NCBI GenBank assembly: GCA_007922305.1
Contig: ML677374.1
Coordinates: forward strand, 10,543,369 to 10,607,368
Reading direction: 5' to 3'
Source: Dermatemys mawii
Taxonomy: Eukaryota; Chordata; Testudines; Dermatemydidae
DNA: 64,000 nucleotides
Positions 1 to 11,769 of the stretch are shown one piece after another. The translations under genes were made by a program, and so were the position numbers. Numbering within the stretch: the first letter of the stretch is position 1; every line of letters begins with the position of its first letter. Under the pieces are notes generated by a model that was not told the origin of the DNA, made no database searches, and saw only the letters and a program-made list of their open reading frames with translations.

Positions 1-3000
1 CACCTTTGGCACATGTGCCGTAGGCTGTCCTACACAATCTGTTTCCTGAGCTTACAGCATGGATGGGCATGAAGGAAGGCTCCCATTACTATTATCCACC
101 CATGCTTCGTAGATCCATCTCTTTGTCACTTTAATTGCATTTCCCCTTTGAAAAAAAACAAACGTAGAAATTCTCGAGCTCAGTGTTTCCTTAGGGAAAA
201 TTCCCCGCTGAGGACAATGGGAGTTTTCATGAATAAGTAACAATTGCAAGAGTAATCAAGTTTGAATCCAGGACCTGAAGAGCCATAGCGAAAACCTCTA
301 CCACTCCAGCTAGAAAAAAATAATTCTTACAGCTGGCAACAATAGCAAGCTGTTATCCAGTGGCTGGTCCACAGGGGAGACATGACACACTTTGCCAGTG
401 TGAAATGTTAGGACTGAGCAAACACTGAGTGAGCTCTTCTCAACAGTCATAGGGTGTGAGTGGCAAAGAATGACTGGCTGCCGCTGGCTGACCTCGGGGA
501 AGCTGGTTTTCAGAGCTGGGTAGAGTGATCCCTGGACATGCAGCTTTCGGGACCCCGGGACCTTTTGGGATGAAAGCAGAGTCATTATCACGTCCCTTCT
601 TTTTATGCATCTCAAAAACCTGGCAATTCTCCGTAAGCTAAATTTTAGAAGTAGGAAAATAGAACCAACGATGCTAAGACACCCACTCTCCTGGGGGAGA
701 GTGAATGTTTTACATGAAGCCTTCCCCTGCCTTTACCACAGATGCATCTCAGCTGCTCCATAAATCTCACTGCTACACCACCATCGTCCCTCGCCTCCAG
801 CCGCTCCCGGTGCAATATTTTAAAGCTACACAAGCAATGAGTCCAAGCCATGAGCTCATCTGCAATTGAATAACTTAACACCAGCTCATGCTGGCAACGG
901 CAAATTGCTACTCTCTGATTTTGGGGGAAAACACCCGAGTCTGACTGAATTTTCCGTTCAGCACATGCAGATCCCCAGCCTCTTCCCCTTTCTGTAAGTG
1001 ACACCCACCAGGGTAGCAAATACAATTTACAAACAGGAGAGGCACCTGAATTAAGAACAAATGTGGTGATCAGCCAATGAGAACACAACCACCTCAGTAT
1101 TTGTAGAGGGTTATTTTTCTGTTGTGAGCACACACAAACACCTCACTTTGCTGAGTCAGGTTGGGTTTGGGGGGGGCCCAGGTGGCCTTGTCTGTATGTT
1201 TATGTCTGGCGATAGGAAACAGGACCATCTCTGCACTCCTGAGCTGACTCAAGTTGCTAACATCTGCAGCTGGCTTTTGGAGAAGGAGACGACTACAGTA
1301 GTTTCCAAGTATATCAGAGAACCTCATTCACCAGAGTCTCTCTTTGAGTGTTATGCACCCAGCGCTAATGCCAAAGTCAAAGAGGATTTGGGATTAACTA
1401 ACAGAAGCAAACAAGCAGAGAGAGAATCAGGCCCATGAAACCAGTTGAAAGCAACCCAGAGCCACAGCTGGATACAAAGAGCATCCACCTCACTACAAGA
1501 AAGCACTTGCTGCTGTTTATATTTATCATTATTAGTAGTACTAGAGTCTGTCCTCTGGTTACCAGAGTCCTTTACCAGCTAGCATGCTCTCCACTTAATA
1601 AACCTTAGAACATGCCCTGTAGTTTTTGATGTTGCCGCTAAGAAACTTGCACATTGACATTGTGTTATTGAATTTTTGCAAGCTTCTGAACACATCTGCA
1701 AAGATCAGAACGTACATTTGCTGTGCAGGAACTGAACATCACAGAGGAGAAATCATTTATTTGACCTTTGTTTCATTTTTGATCTAACTTTCTGACGCTA
1801 AGACAAAGCAGAGGCCCCAAGAAGCCATCTTAGATAGCTCACCAACTTGCAGGAACCGACAGAGAAGCTTACAGCCTCTCACGACAAGCTACAGAATGCA
1901 GCAGCATAAGGGCATTAGATGTCAGGAAAGCAAATTGAGAGTAATCAAAAAATCTAATAAGAAAGCACTTCCTCCAACTGGAACTAAAACTCATCATCCG
2001 TAGGGAAGAAGTCTGGGAAATCTTCTGAGATGCCATAATTAAAGGCATAATAGAATACATTTACTTTGAAATAAACAAGGAAGAAGTGGCAGCTAATGTA
2101 TCTTCATGAGGGACTGCGCCGAGATCTAAGGCTTGTAGGGAATAGATACACACAGCAAAAAAAAGCAGGAAGAGTTAATATTAGATTATATTCCTCCTTT
2201 GGATGCTTTTAAGGGTCTTTTAATCTAGCTTGAGGTGGAAAGAGGGCCCACTGAAAGAACCAGCATGGGGGATGAAATGAACAAGAACTCAACACACATC
2301 AGATCCCCACGATTTGCCTCAGCCCAGGTTTTAGAGCATGTGGGTGTTGAAACCCAGGAAAGTGCCCAAAGAGAGCGGAGACTTGGAGCTATTAGATGGG
2401 TCTGAGAGCCATACCCCGGCACAGAGGTGATAGAAGGAGAGTCCCAGCCCTTACCGCATTCTCCAGGAAGAGCCACATGCCAGCATCTCACCTGAGTCAA
2501 TCACAAGACCAACCATACTAATCCAAACTAAACCCGACCAAGGGAGTAGCTGTCAAAGAAAGACAAAACCCAGCCACAAAACCAGATAAGCATTCCTATA
2601 CGCTGTCGATAACCACTAAGTTGCAGGTCAGTAGGTCACTCATGGATGGGGCGACATTTAAATAGTTCTTTCCCATTGAATGGGGAAAATAATTAAAGAG
2701 AGTTTTCAAAGCAACTGTTGCCATTACAGGAAATATTATTATTTGTATCACCGCTGCACCTAGGAGTCCCAGCTGTGCACACAGAGATCACCACCAGTTG
2801 CACCAGAAAAATGAGACCAGTGCCTCACCTGCTATACCAGTGATGGAAATAAAGGAGACAAGCCATTCGGGATCAATAAAACCAGCCTGTCTCCTTTAAT
2901 GCCAGACAAACCAAGACTGCTATTCCCATCCACTCTCAAAGATTACAGCACAGCATCAAATAGTGATCTGTCAATTGGCTTGTGATGCTTAGCACTGAGT

Positions 3001-5821
3001 TTTCGTGCATGGGCAGGCAGCAGGTAACACCTCCCGAAGTCGCAAAGATCCTTAAACACTGGGTGTCAAACGCATTTTCCCTTATTAAACCATTTGTCAC
3101 GGCAACTTCAATTTCATTTAGAAAAAAAAGTCCAACAAGCCCAAGCAACTGGCCAGAACTCATACGACAAAGCAGCGCATGGCAAAATGCTTGTTTCATT
3201 AACACACAGGGAACGCAATTAGCGGCTTTCTGCCTCCGTTGGTGTAAAATATTGCTCAGAGCTCCCCGTGCTCACAAAAATATCCTGAGGTTGTTTAGAA
3301 TGTGCCACTTCCAAAAACGTCTCTTATCTCTAGTAATTACCCGAGAGGGATGGTGACTTTACAAACAGGGAGGCTCTTATCATAAACATGGGACGGACAC
3401 GAAGGAAGAGCAGGGATTAATATTGGGTATAATCAATCATCCACAGCATCCTATCTGGGAAAAATTATCTCAGGAGGTTAAAACGAGCAATGCAATGAGT
3501 AAAGCAGAGACAGAGGCAGCCTGCAAACAAGCCATCCCAGAGGGGCAGACACAGAATGAGTTGCCTCAAAGGGGAAAAGGGGTGATTGTCAAAGGCACAA
3601 ATGGGACTTGAGCAGCTAAGTGCCCTTTGTGCCTTCAAAAATCTCCCCTCCCCCCCCCCGTAACAATTAGTTCTTTCTTCCGGACCAAAATGCTAAAGAA
3701 TCACTCAATGGCAAAAGGCAGGAGTGAATGGCTGAACAATGATGCCTTGAATTACTCTCAGGCCAGGCATATGTTAAAAACCGCAACATATATGCAAACA
3801 CAGAGCCATGTGCATCTACACTCCCCCCGCAGTAAACCATTCATACAGAGAATAGGCGATGGCTGGTTGGCGCAAGGCTTTCACCAGCATTAGCTCTGGC
3901 TGGCCCTGTCACTCATCTCAGTGAGTTCAGCAGTTCATCTGTCTGTTCTGCGTTCGTACAGCACCTAACACAATGGGGTCCTGCTCCATGTCCAGGGCTC
4001 CTGGGCACAACGGTACCACAAACAAACGATCCCAGAGGGATGCACTAAAACCTTCCTACCACAAGGCACCACCATGTATTCTATACGTACTACAGAAGTT
4101 ACAAAAAAAAGCTGTACCACATATTTTTTTAAATAGGTTCCCTTTTGATTTAAACTGGGACTGTTTTCAATAGCCATGACCTTCTAACGTACAAAACTGC
4201 AGGGAACTGGATGATGGCGAATATAATAAAGCCTCTAAAAATGACTGCAATAGCTTTTACCATATAAAAGAAGTCATACGTTGAAGATCCAAAGCCTTGG
4301 GAACTAACAAACATGACCGCTTTCCCATGGGATCAAATTTGTTTCTAGTCCAGCAGGGTCACAAGAAAACAGAATTCAAAGAGGGGCCATTTTTATGTTT
4401 AGAAGAGCAAATAATGGTCTAGGAACCCAAAACTGTTCTTTGAGAGCTTCAAGCGAGGATATATTTAAGGAAAGAGATTCTGCGTTTTAGGAGAGAAGAA
4501 GTAAACATTTCACTGGCAGATTGACATAAATAACAAACGCAGCTGCCTAGCCCTACTCTGGGGGGAGGGGGTCAGGATCTCAGAAAGATGGATTAATGGG
4601 CACAGATAAGGTGATGACGCTATACAGACACCAAACAACAACAGTTAATGCACTGAATTTAGTTCACACTGCAAGGCGAATGTCATGACCCAAGCTGGAA
4701 TGCAGCCAGGACACCAGGGCCAGTGTTCCTTGTCTGGAATGTACTCTAGGATCTTTAATGACCATACCAAGCTGCAGCGTTCAGAGGGATTGCCCTAACT
4801 CAGACCCAGCTAAAGGCTCAGTTTTGAGATTTTCAGTCAATCAAATCCACCGCTGCCTGTCACACAAGCATTAGCCGTAGCTGGGTATTGGCAGGAACTC
4901 AGGAGGAGTGGGTACTGCTCATTACTGCTTCCTGATTTTGTGATAAATCTCTCCAAACTGCCCTTAGAGATGATGGATCATTAGAAACTGTGACCAAGGA
5001 CAAGATCCAGGAATGCTGGCTGGCACCCTAAAGCTTTGAGCAGATGGCGTCAGTCTCTAACCTGTCCATTTCTCTTATTACCCTACAGCTCACGGCATTG
5101 ATCTGGCAGAACATTCACATGAATAAGGGCCACTGATGTATGGGTTTGCAGGATCGGGCTCACGTCCACACAACACCTGTCATCTGCTCAGCTCAGCAAG
5201 TGCTGAGTACCAGCATGATAGGCACGGGGTGACTCCTTTTCTCCTGATGGACAGCTCCAACTTCCACGGCCAGCGTGAGCACAACTGTTTCTATGGCTAA
5301 GATCCAAAGAAGGCCAATGCATCAACCTCGCAATGCGATCGCTCTATTAAAGCCGCGGCTGCTGCTGCAGCTCATATTAAGAGCTCCTCACTAGAGCATT
5401 AAAAGGAAATATGACAAGTTTAATCAAGAGCCTGCCACTTCTATCCTCTATAGGAGCTAGCCTGGAAGACCCAGCGCTGGCACAGAAAGCCCAGGCGGCA
5501 AGTCACAAGCAGAGCTTTAATTTACAGAAAGCATTTAAGAGGCACTGAAGCTGTGCTAAATAGTAGCCTGGGAATGTTTGCTTTTCTTGCTGCACCTGCT
5601 CCTTCCTGCTTCAGATCTGCAGTTTCTAAAGAGGCTGGGCTCCCAGCAGAACACCAGAGCAAGTTAACACAGTATATTTAACCCCCCGGTCCCTGGGTCT
5701 TTCTTATTAACACTTTCCATTACAAAAGTCTCAATTCGCTATTCAGTATCCGAGGCCACACAGCAGCTCTGGGGGTGGGTCAGGAATAGGACCCCTATAC
5801 TTATCCCTGCCTTGATGCACA
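1..5821. other. Unique sequence, no gene seen
   Basis: Mixed-composition sequence with no recognisable exon, RNA gene or young repeat. The open frames here (for example the 162-codon frame on the minus strand at 645-1133) have no domain, signal peptide or flanking splice pattern and look like chance. Confidence 0.6.
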
Positions 5822-5832
5822 GTTTGGCTTTG

Positions 5833-6043
5833 CAGAAGTGACAAAGAGTCCTGTGGCACCTTAAAGACTAACTAAAGTATTGGAGCATAAGCTTTCGTGG
5901 GCTAATACCTACTTCGTCGGATGCATGCAAAGTGGATATTAGGCCACGAAAGCTTATGCTCCAATACTTTAGTGAGTCTTTAAGGTCCCACAGGACTCTC
6001 TGTCATTTCTGCAATTCCAGACTAACACGGCTACCTCTCTGAT
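5833..6043. mobile_element. Penelope-like terminal-repeat fragment, inverted pair
   Basis: Two copies of the same terminal-repeat segment lie head to head. The left arm (about 5833-5928) reads GTGGCACCTTAAAGACTAAC then GCATAAGCTTTCGTGGGCTA. The right arm (about 5943-6043) is its reverse complement and extends further, to the family end GAGAGGTAGCCGTGTTAGTC. An 11-bp direct repeat, GTTTGGCTTTG, flanks the unit at 5822-5832 and 6044-6054, so the pair inserted as one event. I assign the sequence to the turtle Penelope-like family from memory of its terminal repeat. No reverse transcriptase is present in this copy. Confidence 0.7.
5883..5920 (-). ncRNA. Hammerhead-ribozyme-like core in Penelope repeat
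   Basis: On the minus strand the arm reads CCGACGA, a stem-loop (about 5897-5913), GAAA (5896-5893), then AGC-TTAT-GCT followed by C. This matches the hammerhead order CUGANGA, helix II, GAAA, short helix III and cleavage base, except that U4 is C here. Penelope-like terminal repeats are known to encode hammerhead motifs. Helix I pairing is not obvious, so activity is doubtful. Confidence 0.4.
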
Positions 6044-6267
6044 GTTTGGCTTTGGCTACTTTACTTCACCTTTGTATGGCCTCAAAACATATACAGGCAT
6101 AGCTGTCTCAGCTAGGAGCGTGAAACAAAGGTCACACAGCCATGTCTATAAAACCCTAAGTGTAAACATAATTATACCACCGAATAATGATTCTGTTGGC
6201 ACAGCTAATGTCATTCTGGAATGTGGCGTTACTACTCTAGCAGAACTCATTCTTTAGGGTAGATTTG

Positions 6268-6385
6268 GCCTTCGCCTCAGTTCCCTCATCTGTAAAATGG
6301 AGTCAATGATACTTCCCCTCCTGTAAGAGGCTTGGAGACCCAGGGCTAACAGCGGGATACGCAGTTACTATTAATGATATTTTCA
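6268..6385 (+). repeat. MIR-like SINE fragment
   Basis: Contains the MIR core-like run CCTCAGTTCCCTCATCTGTA followed by AAATGG and a degenerate tail. It is old and diverged, with no target duplication visible. Confidence 0.6.
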
Positions 6386-6656
6386 CTTTTGTTTCTAGTT
6401 GCACCTTCAGCCAGACATGCCCGCCCAATGGTGCAGTGCTCTGGTATACCAATCACTGGCGTCAAACAAAACTTCACTTTTGTTTTATAATTGATCAAAT
6501 CATTTCTATTAATACGAGGCTTTTGTTTGTGAAGTTTTGTGTTAAGCCCTGTTTTGTCTGAGCTGAAGAAACTCCCATCCTTCTGTGGTGACGGTAGGTG
6601 CTTTATGGCCAGTTAAAGGACTCTTATTTGCAAGCTGGCTAGCACACTCTCTTTTA

Positions 6657-6680
6657 CACACACACACACACACACACACT
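6657..6680. repeat. (AC)n microsatellite
   Basis: A dinucleotide run of about a dozen AC units, followed by a short TA-rich tract. It directly precedes the large hAT foldback element, whose target duplication ACACATAC falls at its edge. Confidence 0.85.
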
Positions 6681-7109
6681 TATATATACACATACTAGGG
6701 CTGTAGATTAATCGCAGTTAACTCAAAAAAATTAATCGTGATTTAAAAGATCAATCACAATTAATCGCAGTTTTAATCACATTGTTAAATAGAACACCAG
6801 CTGAAATTTATTAAATGTTTTTGGATGTTTTTCTACATTGTCAAATATATTGATTTCAATTACAACACAGAATACAAAGTGTACACGGCTCACTTTATAT
6901 TATTATTTTTATTACAAATATTTGCACTGTAAAAATGCTAAACAAAAGAAATCATATTTTTCAATTCACCTCATACCTGTACTGTAGTGCAATCTCTTTA
7001 TTGGGAAAATGTAACTTACAAATGTAAGGAGGTGGGTTACATAACTGCACTCAAAAACAAAACAATGCAAAACTTTAGAGCCTAGAATTCCACGCAGTCC
7101 TACTTCTCA

Positions 7110-7278
7110 TTCAGCCAATTGCTCAGACAAACAAGTTTGTTTACATTTGCAGGAGATAATGCTGTCCACTTCTTATTCATAAAGTCACCAGAAAGTGAGA
7201 ACAGGTGTTCTCATGGCACTGTTGTAGTTGGCGTCACAAGGTATTTACATGCCAGATATGCTAAACATTTATATGCCC
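7110..7278 (-). pseudogene. hAT transposase C-terminal fragment, arm 1
   Basis: Read on the minus strand this encodes a decayed hAT dimerisation segment, with stretches such as CLAYLACKYLVTPTTTVP and later NVNKLVCLSNWLNEK before a stop near 7110. The upstream part of the same frame (SVISMEACPLEW) lies at 7943-7997 beyond the LTR, so the LTR split this copy within the HEG/YKC region. The pattern fits ZBED-type hAT transposases. It is broken and not expressed as a protein. Confidence 0.7.
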
Positions 7279-7938
7279 TGTGACAAAGCTCCAAGTCTGT
7301 ACTTGTGGGTCCTGCGCTTCCTGGCAGATTTAGGGGCCTCAGAAACTCATCTAGGCCCCAGAGTGACCTCCCTTTCTCAGTATAATTGGCAAGAGTCACC
7401 ACCTAGTGAGTTACCTTCATCACAGGCCAGTATGGAAGATGGAAAAGGGGGGAGCCCGGGCCCGCCCTCTATTCCGGACTCCAGCCCAGTGACCCTAATA
7501 GCATCAGCTAAGATGGCTGACCTTTTAGGCACAAAACATAATACAATTCCCTGGGCTACTTCCCCACAGCAGTCTCCGCTTCTTCAAACTCCACTTCACC
7601 CTTACCTCAGGGCCTCCTTCCTTCTGGATGATATGTTGTCCACCACTCAGTCTCACCAACAGCATAACTTCCTTCCACAGCTCCTGACACCCACAGCCCA
7701 CCTGACTAACTGGGAGGTTTTTATCTGTTTTCAGCCAGTCCCTGATTGGCTTCAGGTGTCCCAATCAGGCTAGCTGTTTCTACTCCTTTCTAGAAGGTTC
7801 TTAATTGGCCCCAGATGTCTTGATTGGCCTGGAGTAGCCTTTGTTTGGCTATCCAGGGAGCAGGGACCTGCACATCCTGAGACTAATATACCTGCCTTCC
7901 AGCACTCTGTTATATCCTTCTGGTCTGACTCCGTCACA
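7279..7938. mobile_element. Solo LTR of an endogenous retrovirus
   Basis: A 660-bp unit begins TGTGACAAAG and ends CCGTCACA, the TG...CA boundaries of a retroviral LTR. It is flanked by the 4-bp duplication GCCC at 7275-7278 and 7939-7942. No internal gag, pol or env is present, so this is a solo LTR left by recombination. It sits inside arm 1 of the hAT foldback and is therefore younger than that insertion. The 181-codon frame across it is not a gene. A 4-bp duplication is common for class I elements, but the class is not proven. Confidence 0.75.
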
Positions 7939-8019
7939 GCCCCTTCATGCTTTGGCCGCCATTCCAGAGGACATGCTTCCATGCTGATGACACTCATTAA
8001 AAAATGAAGGTATTAATTA

Positions 8020-8640
8020 AATTTGTGACTGAACTCCTTGAGGGAGAATTGTATGTCTCCGGCTCTATTAGACCCACATTCTGCCATATATTTCATGTTA
8101 TAGTACTCTTGGATGAGGACTCATAGAATCACACACATGTTCATTTCGCTGCAGATTTGACAAAACACAAAGAAAGTATCAATGTGAGATTTCTAAATAT
8201 AGTTACAGCACTCGACCCAAGGTTTAAGAATCTGAAGTGCCTTCCAAAATTTGAGGGGGATGATTTGTGGAGTATGCTTTCAGAAGTCTTAAAAGAGCAA
8301 CGCTCCGATGTGGAAACTACAGAATCCAAACCACCAAAAAAGAAAATCAACCTTCTGCTGGTGGCATCTGACTCAGCTGATGAAAATGAACATGTATCGG
8401 TCCGTACTGCTTTGGATTGTTATTGAGCATAATCCGTCATCAGCATGGAAGCATGTCCCCTGGAATAGTGGTTGAGGCACGAAGGGACATACGAATCTTT
8501 AGCGCATCTGGCACGTAAATATCTTGCAATGCTGGCTACAAGTGACATTGTGAGTAAGAACTGGGCAGCATTATCTCCTGTAAATGTAAACGACCTTGTT
8601 TGTCTGAGCAATTGGCTAAACAAAAAGTAGGACTGAGTGA
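8020..8640 (+). pseudogene. hAT transposase fragment, centre and arm 2
   Basis: Plus-strand remnant of a ZBED-like hAT transposase. Recognisable pieces in order are FVTELLEGELYVSGSIRP (about 8020), TKHKESINVRFLN and ALDPRFKNLKCLPK (8157-8260), PPKKKINLLLVASDSADENE (about 8330), VISMEACPLEW (about 8440) and NVNDLVCLSNWLNKK (about 8590-8630). Frameshifts and stops (for example after SVRTALDCY at 8424-8426) break it. Relative to arm 1, part of the conserved segment around the CEHLFS motif is deleted here. Confidence 0.75.
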
Positions 8641-8657
8641 ACTTGTACACTCTAAAG

Positions 8658-8965
8658 CAGGGTTAGGCAACCTATGGCACGGGTGCCAAAGGCGGCAACG
8701 AGCTGATTTCAGTGGCACTCACTCTGCCCAGGTCCTGGCCACTGGTCTGGGGGGCTCTGCATTTTAATTTAATTTTTAATGAAGCTTCTTGAAGATTTTA
8801 AAACCTTATTTACTTTACATACAACAAATAGTTTAGTTCTATATTATAGACTTATAGAAAGAGACCTTCTAAAAACGTTAACTGTATTACCAGCACGCAA
8901 AACCTTACATTAGAGTGAATAAATGAAGACTCGGCACACCACTTCTGAAAGGTTGCCAACCCCTG
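8658..8965 (+). mobile_element. Short non-autonomous hAT element, nested
   Basis: 308-bp element with ends CAGGGTTAGGCAACC and GGTTGCCAACCCCTG and a perfect 8-bp duplication CTCTAAAG at 8650-8657 and 8966-8973. It lies inside arm 2 of the hAT foldback, so it inserted later. It is the internally deleted relative of the longer element at 41799-43098. Other copies are at 38794-39067 and 48440-48516. Confidence 0.85.
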
Positions 8966-9314
8966 CTCTAAAGTTTTACATTGTTTTATTTTTGAATGCA
9001 GTTATTTCTTTGTACATAATTCTACATTTGTAAATTCAACTTTCACGATAAAGGGATTGCACTACAGTATTTGTATTAGGTGAACTGAAAAATACTATTT
9101 CTTTTGTTTTTTTACAGAGCAAATATTTGTAATCAAAAATAAATATTAAGTGAGCACTGAACACTTTGTATTCTCTGTTATAATTGAAATCAATATATTT
9201 GAAAATATAGAAAACATCCAAAATATTTAAATGAATGGTATTCTATTATTGTTTAACAGTGAGATTAATCACATGATGAATTTTTTTTAATTGCTTGACA
9301 ACTCTAACACATAC

Positions 9315-10267
9315 ACAGGCAGAGTTGTGCGTATAAAAACAAACACACACACACACAAATCATAAATACGTAAAGAAAACAGACATTTTGGAATTGAGAT
9401 CTTTGAAATAACCCATAGTAAAAAATATAAATGGGAAATTATGGTTTCATTTTATGGATGTAAATTTTATTTGATTTTTTTTAAAGTACATTTTTAGAAA
9501 AGGACACAGGGCAGGGAGGAAGGGGAACCCATTCATCTCCATAACTTTAAACTGATAGGTAAAGATAGCCCTGCTGTCTGGGCCTGGAGCAACTGAATTA
9601 TTAGCGGTATTGCCATTCATATTTCTTTCACTGTTTGACATAACAGAAAAGTCTCACTAAACACACAATGTAATTGGTAAGGGTTCTTGTCATTCTTGAA
9701 AAAACACAGAGCCTATAAGCCTTTCAATTCATCATCTCCCCAGTCTTCACGTGCACAAATTACGTTCAATAGCATTAATGAATTGAAAGACTTTGGCTTG
9801 TGTTGCACTTTAACACTGTGCATTTCATACAACACATCTCCAGTTACCTACCCTGTTCCAGTATCCTCTCCATCGGGCCAGTGGCTGAGGGAAGAACAGA
9901 GCTCAGGAACCCTGACTCTCAGGCTCCAACCTGAGAGTGGTATGGGGGAAGAGTGCAGATGGACTTGACCTTTTACCTTTCCATACATAATCCAGACATA
10001 AAGTTGCACACATCTCACAGACCAAATACAAAATATGGCCTGAACAGCACTGCTGGGGATTTAGTTCTTTTAAAACAATCAGCTCCTAGCACGCTCTTTA
10101 CAATGGTCCATTTCAGTCCAGGATCCTGTTTCCAACTCAGTGGCCAATGTCAGAGACCTCAGAAAACCCCCCAAAAAGAGCCCCTATAATGCAGCTTAAC
10201 ATCTGTGCAATGCTGCAGCTGATGACCGGAAGCAGAATATCTTATCATGCATCACCACAGAGGCAGT
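9315..10267. other. Unique AT-rich sequence, no gene seen
   Basis: AT-rich sequence with a short (CA)n tract near 9340. No exon, RNA gene or clear repeat was recognised. Confidence 0.55.
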
Positions 10268-10508
10268 TACTGCTACTACTACTGATACCTAGCTCTTATA
10301 CAGCACTTTCATCAGTAGATCTCAAAGCACTTTACAAAGGAAGTCAGTCTCATTATTGCCATTTTAAAAATGGGGGAAACTGAGGCACAGCAAGGGGAAG
10401 TGACTTGCCCGAGGTCACCCAGCAGGCCAGTAGCAGAGCTAGGACAAGATTCCCAGATATCCTGAGTTCCAGTCCAGTGCTCTATTCACTAGCCAACACT
10501 GCCTCCGC
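10268..10508 (-). repeat. MIR-like SINE
   Basis: Near full-length copy in antisense: ATCTCAAAGCACTTTACAAA, then GGGGGAAACTGAGGCACAGC and GTGACTTGCCCGAGGTCACC. This is the standard core of the ancient amniote MIR/CORE-SINE group. Confidence 0.75.
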
Positions 10509-10984
10509 ATGGGTGCCTTAGAGATCAGATCTCCCTTTACATCCCATTCCAAATGCTTCTTTCTAAGGGTTTCCCTTTCTTTCCTCAACGTGGACGTAAT
10601 TCATCTTTCAACCGGCACTGTTCTCTGCCAAGCTCCACATTTTCCCTTCAATACTCAAACACACACACATCCCTAAATCCCTACCAAGACCCCCTCTGCC
10701 CCACCTGGAAAAGCTTCTGCACCCTGAACTCTTTGCCAGTCCACCTTCAATCTCGTAGATTCAATTTTCCCCAAAATTCCATGTTCAGAAAGAAATCAAT
10801 GACCATGTTTTCAGCCTGTCAATCACATCAGTATTATATGCTCCGCACTAGGAGTCAGAGAGGCTTGGCACTGGGATGGGGCATGAATGCACTATTCCTC
10901 ATTTTTCCATCACTTGTATCTGACATGCAAATGGCAGGGTGGGATTAACTGAACCCGCAGCAGCACTGACTAGTTCATATTTAT

Positions 10985-11100
10985 CTCACCATTGTGCTCA
11001 GGGACCCTGCTACGAATCGGGGTTTCGTTGAGCTAGGCAAAGTACAGCCACATACACAGAGATCCTGCCCTACAGAGCTTGTAATTAAAAAATTGGTGTG
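10985..11100. repeat. Old retroposon fragment (GCTGTACAAAC type)
   Basis: Diverged copy of a repeat also seen at 13785-13855, 17170-17235 and 32240-32345, recognised by CATTGTGCTCAGGGACC and ATCCTGCCCTACAGAGCTTG. Family uncertain. Confidence 0.4.
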
Positions 11101-11769
11101 TAAATAGGAGGCTAAATTCTCCTCCACAGCTGGATAGCATTGTAGACAACAGAATTCCGATCATGGGAGATCTGAAAACAGAAGTTAGTAGCACACATGG
11201 TAAACGTATGAAGTGTGTTTGGATCACATGGCATCAGGACAGCAAACCATAATGGAAAAAGGTTAAGAACATGCTGTGAGATGCACAATTTGATTATTGA
11301 TGGTACTTCCCACCTGCCAACACAAAGACATGCACCAAGTTACATGGAACTCACCAGATGGCCAAACCAAAAACCAGATTGATCATCAGTAAAAGGTAGA
11401 GACCATCACGTCGCACATTAGAGCCTACAGAAGTGCCAAGTGGACATGATCATGAGCTACTAATGGGAAAGATTAAGATTAAGTTAAAGTCCTAGAAAAA
11501 GATGAAGGTAGCTAGAGCCAGATTTGATCCTGAAAGTTAAAAGGATAGCACTGTGGTGGAGGCATAGGAGACGATGCTTGGAGGGCGTTTCAAGCCATTA
11601 ATGTGCAATGAAGAAGAAATCTCATTACAGACCATGAGAAATATTCAGGGAAGCAAGACAAAACACAGCAGAGAAAGTCACCGGGAGGCACAAGCATACA
11701 AGGAAAAGTTGGACAGGCAGTGAAGGAAGAACATTACAGGAAAAGTGTAAACAAGCCAAAACAGCTGGA

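Larger units (their letters stand above)
6696..9306. mobile_element. hAT foldback element with inverted transposase ends
   Basis: The outer ends are TAGGGCTGT (6696) and its degraded complement AACTCTA (9306), flanked by a perfect 8-bp duplication ACACATAC at 6688-6695 and 9307-9314, as hAT elements make. Arm 1 (6696-7278 plus 7943 to about 7996) is the reverse complement of arm 2 (about 8434-9306). Both carry the end of a hAT transposase gene plus its 3' terminal sequence, arm 1 on the minus strand and arm 2 on the plus strand. A central piece (about 7997-8433) has plus-strand transposase only. The normal 5' half is absent. A solo LTR (7279-7938) and a smaller hAT element (8658-8965) are nested inside. 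No intact protein remains. Confidence 0.8.

Noticed and set aside
645..1133. 162-codon minus-strand frame
   Set aside because: No recognisable family, biased composition or regulatory context; treated as chance.
7228..7773. 181-codon plus-strand frame
   Set aside because: It runs from decayed hAT sequence into a solo LTR; no viral or cellular domain is present.
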